Origin: Psilocybe azurescens
Taxonomy: Eukaryota; Basidiomycota; Agaricomycetes; Agaricales; Agrocybaceae
Reading direction: 5' to 3'
Assembly: GCA_023853785.1 (NCBI GenBank)
Contig: JAJIRX010001067.1
Span: forward strand, 1-16,992
DNA length: 16,992 nucleotides
The position numbers and the translations under genes are program-made. Of the stretch, positions 9,646 to 16,992 are shown in pieces (positions within the stretch are counted from its first letter, which is position 1; each line of letters opens with the position of its first letter). Below the pieces are notes generated by a model, which had not been told where the DNA came from, ran no database searches, and saw only the letters and a program-made list of their open reading frames with translations.

Positions 9646-9811
9646 AGTTGCCATGGATGTAGCAATGAATCATCCTGGAACTGCCGTGATTCAACTTCCT
9701 CAGTTCCCTCATCAGAAGTACGGTCATGTCTTCACCGAAACCCTTGGACCACATGTTGCCTTAGATGAGAAACTGACTCAATATACCAGTTACAATCTTT
9801 TCCCGAAATAA
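9646..9811 (+). CDS. Possible terminal exon of an unrecognised gene
   Basis: A good 3' splice site (TTTTCCCGCAG, 9635-9645) with a GCTAAT branch-like motif near 9618 is followed by an open frame of 54 codons ending in TAA at 9809-9811. The product is varied in composition, with segments such as VAMDVAMNHPGTAVIQLPQF and TETLGPHVALDEKLTQY, unlike the low-complexity frames elsewhere. Upstream exons are unclear: one candidate starts after TATTCACAG near 9437 and could end at GTATGG near 9518, but joining them is speculative. I do not recognise the family. It may be the tail of a real gene or a remnant. Confidence 0.3.
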
Positions 9812-11220
9812 GTTTCCATCTATTTGTAGTTCCTATTGTATGTCCAAGCTCAGCACTGGAGATAGTCGGTCTTTATGACCTCCATGATGTATTCAGACTC
9901 TTGAGCCGTCGTTGATTCATCCTCCACTCTACATTTTGTCAGTTCAGGGAGCACAGATACAGTATCTCATTTAAAAGTAGGCAGGCCCCAAGTGATCGTT
10001 GGTCTGCCATCGTTTGTTTCCCTGAACACGCGACACTGAAAACCTCCAACAGCACTCCAATCAACTGAGACGCTTGTACCCACTCTAATGCAGTAAGGAG
10101 ATCAGCAGACACCAAGACCAAATTGAGCTGGAGGAACATACAGGGTAAACAGAACGGTGCCCAAAATAGTATTTTGAAATTATCCAGTGATTATACTATG
10201 CCTGAGATCGAAGCTCCGAGGTGAATCAGATCAGTTCCTTTGGAAGATCCGTTGCCGCGTACGGGTATCTCACCTTCATTGATCCGATAGAAATGGATAG
10301 CTGTTGTATGCGGACATCTCAATGAGACCATGGTACTACTAAGGTAAATGTTGAAGCATGGGCCGTGGGGTTTTGGAATGGGAGAAGGGAGAACAAGGCA
10401 GCCATCATGAAAGGAACGGTGAGGAAGACGTCAATGGGTCAAAAAGTGGGTGAGAAATAAGGAGCGGGCAGATAATATAACATTTATGTGAATGGAGCGG
10501 AGAGTGTGAGTGATTTAGGTCGTTGCTATATCCAAGCCTGAAGATTCAATGGAGTTCATCCTCAATGGCCACAGTATCACCTCCGCCCCTCGCACGATCA
10601 GATCTAGTACTCCTAGCATCCCCTGCGCCTCTCACATTATGACTCATTCAGAAACCATTTATAGAACTGTCTATCAATAACTCAGGCAAGATCATTACCT
10701 TCCTGTTTCACGGTCCTGTTGTAGTTACTTTCTATGTTGTAGGGATGAATAAAGCATGATACGGGGTGATAATGTTTAAGAGAAGATCAACGACTCCCCT
10801 ATAATTTGTGCTTGGATAGCTGCAAATAGACGAGTGCATAACTTTATACATGTGCTCTGAAAGAAGGTCCATACTCTTCTCAGCGGCCACATTAGCCACA
10901 ATATAGACCAATAAATGGGACACTCCACATGAAGCCTGAGAACAAGCGGAGGTCGTTGTGCAGTGAGACTATGGGGGTAAAAGACAGTATCAGTACACCA
11001 GAGAAGGCTCCCTCTATGTTCGTATCTGACTTATTTTAAACGAGATGTGGGTGCTGGTGCTGGTTATAGACAAGATTATTAGGTGAATAATTGAAGAATG
11101 CAGGAACAAAATTCACCTAAGCGCGCTGTAAATGTCGGAAACATCAGTGCCCTTCCTAGCATTGCGTCTTCTTACTGTTGGCCCCCTACGTGATGTCAGA
11201 TATGGACATGACGAGGCTCT
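9812..11220. other. Spacer with only short frames
   Basis: Three minus-strand frames were looked at: 10193-10333 (46 codons), 9939-10139 (66 codons, Leu-rich) and 10732-10923 (63 codons). None has a motif I recognise. The first two are rich in hydrophobic residues and might be further pieces of the membrane-protein fragment at 9153-9401, but no splice plan joins them cleanly. No RNA gene or repeat is evident. Confidence 0.35.
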
Positions 11221-11264
11221 GCAGTACTGTGAGGTGTAATGAGCAGTACTGTGAGGTGTAATGA
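11221..11264 (+). repeat. Perfect 22-bp tandem duplication
   Basis: The unit GCAGTACTGTGAGGTGTAAT plus GA occurs twice without mismatch (11221-11242, 11243-11264). The following ACAGTATTG looks like the beginning of a third, diverged unit. Confidence 0.9.
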
Positions 11265-11270
11265 ACAGTA

Positions 11271-11558
11271 TTGACAAGATGTTCATTCCAGGATCATTCT
11301 AATGCACACCCATGCGTGATAAAAAACACGCTAGTCAATAAATTGAACCATCCCAATGGCAAAGACACCATCATTGAGAGGTACTGTAACAATTTTAAAT
11401 ATAATCAAGCAGCTAGTCTGTACCACAAACACATAGATGGACCAACAGAGTTTGCAAAAAAATCTTTAGCAAGGCTTGGAGGTGTAGAATTGTGCTGTGA
11501 AGAGACCTGCGAAGACATCACCACAGAAACAACAGGGGATGACCAGACAGAGAGGTAA
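11271..11558 (+). CDS. Doubtful 95-codon open frame
   Basis: An intronless frame starting just after the tandem duplication and ending ten bases before a hairpin. The predicted product is mixed in composition, with six cysteines and an acidic C-terminus (ETCEDITTETTGDDQTER), and resembles nothing I know. No promoter is visible upstream. Because the next 200 bases look like a promoter or LTR, this may be non-coding sequence inside a repeat element. Confidence 0.15.
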   Translation: MTRCSFQDHSNAHPCVIKNTLVNKLNHPNGKDTIIERYCNNFKYNQAASLYHKHIDGPTEFAKKSLARLGGVELCCEETCEDITTETTGDDQTER

Positions 11559-11560
11559 TT

Positions 11561-11589
11561 CATGGAAGGACCAGCTGCGTCCTTCCATG
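11561..11589. repeat. Perfect hairpin (10-bp stem, 9-base loop)
   Basis: CATGGAAGGA at 11561-11570 pairs exactly with TCCTTCCATG at 11580-11589 around CCAGCTGCG. It lies about 25 bases upstream of a TATA box. I infer either a protein-binding palindrome or a structural element of a promoter or LTR. A transcription terminator of the bacterial type is not expected in this genome. Confidence 0.8.
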
Positions 11590-11604
11590 ATTGGCACATA
11601 CTGA

Positions 11605-11765
11605 TGTCCCCTATATATATAAGAGAACATCTCACTTAGGGTTCTTTCTCTTTTTCCTTCCTTTCTTCTTCTGCTTGCTCATAGTACACGCTTCCCGAAT
11701 ACACATCTTGTTCTTGTCTGTGGGTCACCTCCTTTCATTGAGGTTCTGAGTGTTTCCCCTACAGG
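11605..11765 (+). promoter_or_regulatory. TATA box with CT-rich initiator tract, possibly part of an LTR
   Basis: CTATATATATAAGAG (11611-11625) is a strong TATA box. It is followed at 11640-11680 by TTCTTTCTCTTTTTCCTTCC-like pyrimidine sequence where transcription would start. No good coding frame follows, which fits a retroelement LTR better than a cellular promoter. The segment ends near CCCTACA (11758-11764), a possible LTR 3' end, but I see no primer-binding site or partner LTR. Confidence 0.4.
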
Positions 11766-12369
11766 TTTACAATTCACCGGGTATATGGATGAGAACTGTG
11801 TAGGATATTGAATGGGGAGACTTGTATTCGATCTTCTGGATGCTCTTTGTTTTCCCTATACTATCCCAATCTCACTCCATCTTCAATAAACCAGGCAGGT
11901 CTGCAGGTCTTGCACGAGCGATACCAAAAAATGGGCTCTATCTGCGGAGGTGGAAGTAGAGGCACAGGACGAGGCAGGGACAAGATGCAAGCAAGATACT
12001 GTAGGTGTTAGTTGAAGAGGTAGGGGTAAGTGCAGTTGTGACTGTGGAGGATGACATGAAAGTAGATGAAGGAGATGGTAGGGGCTCTAATGTAGACAAA
12101 GGAGATGACATTGATATTATTTATGGAGTGCATGGCGGCATAGTTGAACATCCCAGAAGTGGGACAGGAGCAAACGGAGATGCTTACACGTGATAGATAA
12201 AGACAGGCCTGGGGGGGGCATGAAACAAGGCTACACACAGCACAGCGTGGACCAGAACAGCACAGCTCCAACTTTTTGTTTGCTTACTCTCTCACCTTCC
12301 TATTTTATCTAAATATATCTTCTCACAGAAAATTTGGGTCTTTTTGGTGTACTTTACAGTGCCCCCATA
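11766..12369. other. Spacer without a recognisable gene
   Basis: G/A-rich on the plus strand from about 11930 to 12180, giving short frames on both strands that look like composition artefacts. A G8 run lies at 12211-12218. Nothing else stands out. Confidence 0.4.
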
Positions 12370-12695
12370 TTCTATTGGACTCCAATAAACTTTCACCAGA
12401 CCCAGCCAATTCCAATGAACCTAGCTGGACAGTCCATTGGATGTCCAATGGATTCTGTTGGACTTGACAAAAATCTGCTACCAGTCCAGTCAGAGTCCAG
12501 CCAAATTCGGTCAAAGTCCGGTCAAGTCACTTCAAGACAGAAAACAGGTGGACTGGCTGAACTGTCCAGTCCGTTGGACTTCTGTTGGACTTCCACTGGA
12601 CTTCTGTTGGACTTCCACTGGACTTCCACTGGACTCTTAGCACTTAATTAGACCAGATCCAAGAGTGCTCTGTCCACTAGATATCCAGTGGACTG
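12370..12695. repeat. TGGAC/GTCCA-rich cluster
   Basis: I count about 17 copies of the pentamer TGGAC or its complement GTCCA in roughly 325 bases, where chance would give about one. Copies occur in both orientations and build near-palindromes such as TCCATTGGATGTCCAATGGA. Three overlapping reading frames stay open here, but only because of the repeats. The cluster contains a regular 11-bp array at its right part. Confidence 0.8.
12574..12639 (+). repeat. 11-bp minisatellite, six units
   Basis: Six consecutive 11-base units of the form (T/C)TGGACTTC(TG/CA) start at 12574, 12585, 12596, 12607, 12618 and 12629; the last is diverged. TG and CA endings partly alternate, giving a 22-bp higher-order period. 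The unit is not a multiple of three, so it is not a coding repeat. Confidence 0.85.
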
Positions 12696-13109
12696 TCATT
12701 GGTTTAAATGCAGACTTGGGAGGGGGAGTTAGGGACAGTAGCAGTGTTCTTGAAAGCTTTGGGAACCATATTAAGGAAGCTAGGTCACTAGGATAATACT
12801 TCAATCTTATCTTTAATTCATGTAACAATGTAATATAATATATTGAAAACTATATACTACATTATTATCTACATGCAAAAAGAAGTAAAAACATAAGAGA
12901 AAAAGAAAAGAAAAAGACAAAAAAAAGGGGAGCAGGAGGGTACATTGGTGGCATTGTGGTCATCAGCTGTGTTGTTGTCCGTACATGTGGTCCCTGTCAT
13001 GGTACACGTTGGTGTTGTGGTCAGTCGTGCCCACCTTCCATACACATTGGTTTTGTTGTTGGCTGTACCCATCGTTTGCAGCATCTGTTTGCATTGTCCG
13101 TTATGATCA

Positions 13110-13335
13110 CAGTGCACAGTTGTCCTCACCTTTGCCCTTGTCATCCTTGCAGTCCTCATTGTGGTCAGCCTCTCTGTCCTTGTTGCCCTTGCCCTTGCAG
13201 CTGTCCTCTCCATCCTCGTTGCCCTTGTTCTTGTGGTCCTTGTTTCAGTTGTCCTTGTGGTTCTTGCAGTTTTCTTCTTGTCCTCATCGTAGTTGCCTCC
13301 CTGTCGTCGCTGTTGCAGTTGCCCTGTAAGCAACC
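13110..13335 (+). repeat. Degenerate hexamer tract (GTCCTT/GCCCTT-like)
   Basis: The plus strand is a run of imperfect six-base words such as CTTGTT, GCCCTT, GTCCTT and GTGGTC, almost without A. Because the words contain no stop in several frames, long open frames arise on both strands (12956-13393 and 12985-13329 plus, 12869-13369 minus). Their products are Cys/Pro/Ser/Leu-rich or Thr/Arg-rich repeats and I do not call them genes. It is best read as an old, decayed hexanucleotide repeat. Confidence 0.65.
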
Positions 13336-13485
13336 TTGTTGTAGTCATCGCCGTCACAGTCCTTGTCATCCTCCATCAGGTTGGGTTGACTGACAGGGGG
13401 CAGATACAGGGCAGATGACTTACTGGTGGGGCCCATTGCACTCATTCCTTGCTGTGAATAGCCACCTACACAAAGATGGGGAGGA

Positions 13486-13499
13486 GGGGGGGGGGGGGG
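13486..13499 (+). repeat. Homopolymer run of 14 G
   Basis: An uninterrupted G14 inside a purine-rich block (about 13476-13520). Long G runs can form quadruplexes and are unstable in length; the length given may also be affected by sequencing error. Confidence 0.9.
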
Positions 13500-13553
13500 A
13501 AGAGAGGAAGAGTGGGAAGAAATGAATCTGTGCCACAGGTTCACAAATGTTTG

Positions 13554-13565
13554 AGTCACGTGACT
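13554..13565. promoter_or_regulatory. Perfect 12-bp palindrome with CACGTG core
   Basis: AGTCACGTGACT is a full palindrome with the E-box core bound by bHLH factors (in yeast, Cbf1/Pho4-type). No gene is evident nearby, so a regulatory role is only a possibility. Confidence 0.3.
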
Positions 13566-13794
13566 TTTGAACATACCACATCGGACCATGCTATAAAGCT
13601 CACCCCATGGACTGAACAAAATATAGAATTCTGTTGATAAGAACCATGTACACTCAGAAAAATGCATCAGTCTATTGACTCTATACTCTCTGCTGTGTTC
13701 TATGTGTGCTATCTCTTTAATTGATCAAAGTGCTATTTTTCTATTAATATTTTCTTTTTATTAATACTAATACAAACAACCCTCTGCTTGCTGT

Positions 13795-13885
13795 CTGTTG
13801 GACTTCTGTTGGTCCTGTCTTGTCATTTCCAGTGGACTTTGACTGCTGGTTTGGCATTATTCCAGTGGACAGTCCATTGGACTTG
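13795..13885. repeat. Second TGGAC/GTCCA cluster
   Basis: Five copies of the pentamer in about 90 bases, including GTTGGACTTCTGTTGG, which matches the 11-bp minisatellite at 12574-12639, and CAGTGGACAGTCCATTGGAC, which resembles the palindromic part of the first cluster. The two clusters are clearly the same repeat family separated by about 1.1 kb. Confidence 0.75.
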
Positions 13886-14089
13886 TAGTTTGGCCAGACA
13901 TTCACCCACATAGGGCAGCTACATTGTAGCAAGTGACATGGGCCGTAGAACACACACAATGTATCTGTGTGACACGGGGCCAATGAATTCTATGGAAGCT
14001 GCATACATTTTAGGGTGGTGGGAATTAATTACAAATGCTGTGGGATTGCATGCATGAGCCTACCATTAGCACACCACAGACTGGGTTCG

Positions 14090-15660
14090 GCCCCGAGATG
14101 GCTGGTTAAATACCCAATGCCGATGCAGCAGTTCATGGAAATCCAACCATTCAATGACTCAAAATAAAGTATATTTGCATAATTATATGGAATTTAATGA
14201 TTGGAAAAATGATACAGCTGTGTAGCAGTGTTAATTTATGTTTAGCAGTTGTATCAGCTCAGGCCCAACTTGACTAATTAAATAACTCAGTGCTGATGAT
14301 GCAGTGCAGGCAAAACTGACTATTCAGTCAGTAAAGTACTAAATTTATGCATAACTGGATTGAATTAAATAGCACATAAAAAAACACAGCAGTGCAGTAT
14401 AGTGTTAATTTATAATCGGGGCCGACTTGACTGATTAAATAAATTGGCTCTGATATAGCAGTACATGCAAAACCAACAATTTGAAATACTGGACATTTGC
14501 ATAACTGAAGGAAAATAAATAATGGGAATAGTTGTACAGCAGTGCAGTATACATTTAATTTGAACATGGCCGATTAAATGAACCAGTGCCGATGATGCAA
14601 TGCAGACAAAACTGACTACTTATTCAGTCGGAATACTGAATATTTCTATAACTGAAGGATATTAAATAATGAGAATAATTGTACAGCAGTGCAGTATACA
14701 TTTAGTTTATTCTCAGCAGCTGCATCTGCTTGGGCCCAACATGGCCGATTATATAAACTGGTGCCGATGATGCAGTGCAGACAAACTGACCATTTATTCA
14801 GTCGGAATACTGAATATTTCTATAACTGAAGGAAATTAAATAATGGAAATAATTGTACAGCAGTGCAGTATACATTTCATTAATACTCGGCAGTTGTATC
14901 ATCTCGGGCCTGATGTGGCCGATCAAATAAACCGGTGCAAATGATGCAGTGCAGATAAAGCTGAACACTTATTCAGTCAGAATATTGAATTTTTATAACT
15001 GAAGCAAATCAAATAATGGGAATAATTGTACAGAAGTGCAGTATACATTTAATTTATACTTAGCAGTTGCATCAGCTCGGGCCCAATGTGGCCGAATAAA
15101 TGAACCACTGCCAATGATGCACTGCACACAAAACTGACCATTTATTCAGTCAGAATACTGAATATATCCATAACTGAAGGGAATTCAATATTGGGAATAA
15201 TTGTACAGAAGTACAGTATAGATATAATTTATACTTTGCAGTTGCATCAGCTCAGGCCCAACTTGGCCGATACAATAATCTGGCCCAGATATAGCAGTAC
15301 ATGGCAAACAAACCATTCAATGATTCAAAATACAGTATATTTGCATAATTATGTGGAATTTAATGATTGGAACAATAGTACTGCAATGCAGTACTGTTTT
15401 TTTCTGGCAGTCACATCAGCTTGGTCCAATTTGGTTGATCAATTAAGCTGGTGCCAATGCATCAGTTCATGCAAAGCCAACCATTTATTCACTCACAATA
15501 TTGCACATTTTTTGTAACTGAATGGAATTTAATTATTTGGAAAATAGTACAACAGTGTAGTAGTGTATCAATTTGTGCTTGGCAGTTGCGCAAGCTCAGC
15601 CCCAACATGTCAGATTGAATAGGTTAGCCCTGATGCAATAGTGAATTATGCTGCAAAATA
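14090..15660 (+). repeat. Satellite-like tandem array, monomer about 175 bp, forward arm
   Basis: About nine head-to-tail monomers. The landmark GTACAGCAGTGCAGTATA or a variant recurs near 14212, 14384, 14534, 14681, 14855, 15028, 15203, 15378 and 15547. Five of the spacings are 172-175 bases, one is 169, and two are short (150 and 147, internal deletions). A complete monomer also carries GCAGTTGCATCAGCTCGGGC, a CAAC(T/A)TGGCCGATTAAATAA-like block, GATGATGCAGTGCAGACAAA, and a Gag-free AT-rich part ending in AATAATTGTACAG. Identity between neighbours falls toward both ends. No coding frame spans the units. Confidence 0.85.
14666..14877 (+). repeat. Near-identical inverted repeat, left copy
   Basis: This 212-base segment is matched in reverse complement by 16739-16951. 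By eye the two differ by one 1-base indel (ACAAACTG against ACAAAACTG) and one substitution (GCAGTATAC against GTAGTATAC). Similarity stops sharply at both edges. It covers a little more than one monomer. Confidence 0.9.
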
Positions 15661-16224
15661 AATATACTGAATTTCAATGTATGGTTGTTTTTACTCTGCA
15701 GTTACACAATCTTGGATCTGACATTTCCAAAACAGGTAAAGCTGACAGATTGACCAACTTAAATATGAAATATTGACATGAATGGATTGAATCGAACAGT
15801 TTTACAAGTAGACAGAAGATCAGTATAGGGTTAACATGGGATCTGCAGTTGCATCAGCTTGGGCTAGATGACTTGTTTACTGCAAATTGTCTCCACAACT
15901 ACACTTTCATTAATAACATGGGCATTCCATTTAAAGTAGGGGAAGATTGTCTGTTCAATGATTGCGATAACATTATATTCAATAGGATGTTTAGTGCACA
16001 AGGTAATTAGAATAATATGTGCATTGAATAGATATCCTTGTGTGCTTATGTTGAAGCAAATGTCCACTTTAATGCAATACAGCTTGCAGACTGTGTATTG
16101 GCCATGATCAGTGAGAATTACTTTGAACTGAACAATATGTGGTCATGGGTTTACTTGCACAGTTGCAATGGGACAACCTATTTATTCAGTGAGATTGGTT
16201 TTAAGCTTAGGCAATTCGAGTACA
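15661..16224. other. Centre between the two satellite arms
   Basis: From 15661 to about 15865 only traces of the monomer remain (for example GCAGTTGCATCAGCTTGGGC near 15845). From about 15866 to 16130 I find no monomer similarity in either orientation. This core has a 67-codon minus frame (15864-16067) and a plus frame running into the inverted arm; neither resembles a known protein. Confidence 0.45.
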
Positions 16225-16992
16225 GATTAACACTAAACTGTGCTACTGTTGAATTGATCAAATTAAATTTATACTGTACTGGTGTGTGTATATTTTGTGC
16301 TGTTTAATTCAATCCAGTTATGCAAATATATTGGGCCTGAGCTAATACAACTTCCAAGCATAGTTTAACACTATACTGCACTTTGTATGTTTTGTGTTGT
16401 TTAATTCAATCCAGTTATGCATATATTTAATACTTTGACTGGCACTGAGTTTGTTAATTGGCCAAGTTGGGTAAGCTAGTGCAACTGCCAAGCATAAATT
16501 AATAATATACTGTACTACTGTACAATTCTACATCGGGGCCAATGTATTTAATTGGTCAAGTTGGGCCTGAGCATACATTAACACTATACCGCACTGCTGT
16601 GTTTTTGCACTGTTTAATATGCATAAATTTAGTACTTGACTGATTGAATAGTCAGCTTTGCTCACACTGCATCATCAGCACCTAGTTATCTATTTCGCCA
16701 CATCAAGCCCGAGCTGGATCAACTGCCAAGTGTAAATTAAATGTATACTACACTGCTGTACAATTATTTCCATTATTTAATTTCCTTCAGTTATAGAAAT
16801 ATTCAGTATTCCGACTGAATAAATGGTCAGTTTTGTCTGCACTGCATCATCGGCACCAGTTTATATAATCGGCCATGTTGGGCCCAAGCAGATGCAGCTG
16901 CTGAGAATAAACTAAATGTATACTGCACTGCTGTACAATTATTCTCATTATAATTATGCAAATATTCTTTATTTGAGTCATTGAATGGTTGG
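16225..16992 (-). repeat. Satellite-like array, inverted arm, continuing past the window
   Basis: The reverse complement of the same monomer family. The complementary landmark ATACTGCACTGCTGTACAAT or a variant appears near 16270, 16370, 16508, 16586, 16745 and 16920. Spacings on the left are irregular (about 80-160 bases), reflecting deleted units, and the last is about 175. The final 41 bases match the forward unit at 14143-14187, so the array runs beyond 16992. Confidence 0.8.
16739..16951 (-). repeat. Near-identical inverted repeat, right copy
   Basis: The partner of 14666-14877, in opposite orientation, with 1861 bases between the two. Beyond 16951 the sequence switches abruptly to a different monomer subtype, so the copy boundary coincides with a junction between subtypes. 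Confidence 0.9.

Noticed and set aside
12334..12651. 105-codon frame ending in repeated DFCWTSTGLLL
   Set aside because: The repeat follows the 11-bp DNA unit, which is out of step with codons; overlapping frames are equally open.
12869..13393. Open frames of 166, 145 and 114 codons
   Set aside because: Products are monotonous (Thr/Arg/Met or Cys/Pro/Ser), overlap on both strands and arise from the hexamer tract.
14090..16992. CRISPR array or centromere
   Set aside because: The monomers are long, contiguous and lack unique spacers, so not CRISPR. A centromere is possible but cannot be claimed from one array without location or chromatin data.

Overview
The window reads as nuclear DNA of a filamentous basidiomycete, probably an Agaricomycete. 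The evidence is one well-preserved gene cut by eight 57-68 nt introns (each GT..AG, several with a CTAAC/CTAAT-like branch site), whose product belongs to a secreted beta-propeller family I know from Agaricomycetes. A decayed retroelement Gag of agaricomycete type lies beside it. There are no bacterial features. Most of the window is gene-poor, repeat-rich DNA.

Layout. 1-964: upstream region with no convincing gene; the last ~190 bases hold the probable promoter and leader. 965-2735 (+): a nine-exon gene for a 418-residue secreted lactonase-like (3-carboxymuconate cyclase-like) beta-propeller protein, the only confident intact gene. 2736-3374: AT-rich spacer. 3375-5530 (-): a decayed LTR-retrotransposon Gag with a CCHC zinc knuckle, broken by stops and frame changes, followed by what look like three diverged copies of one domain. 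5531-6220: pyrimidine-rich spacer. 6221-6622: candidate solo LTR. 6623-8873: no gene I can defend; it contains a pyrimidine-to-purine strand switch. 8874-11220: fragments only, among them a possible decayed membrane-protein exon (-) and a possible terminal exon (+). 11221-11760: short tandem duplication, perfect hairpin, TATA box and CT-rich tract, like a promoter or LTR. 12370-14000: low-complexity and minisatellite DNA: two clusters of the pentamer TGGAC/GTCCA, a degenerate hexamer tract and a G14 run. About 14090-16992: a satellite-like array with a ~175 bp monomer, forward to about 15660 and inverted from about 16225, running off the window end.

The most unusual part is the right-hand ~5 kb. 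The array is inverted on itself around a ~0.5 kb centre. One 212 bp segment (14666-14877) recurs in inverted orientation at 16739-16951 with, by my hand alignment, one substitution and one 1-base indel, while neighbouring monomers are clearly more diverged. This points to recent inverted duplication or gene conversion in an old array. The genes do not form a pathway: one secreted-protein gene sits next to transposon remnants and heterochromatin-like repeats.
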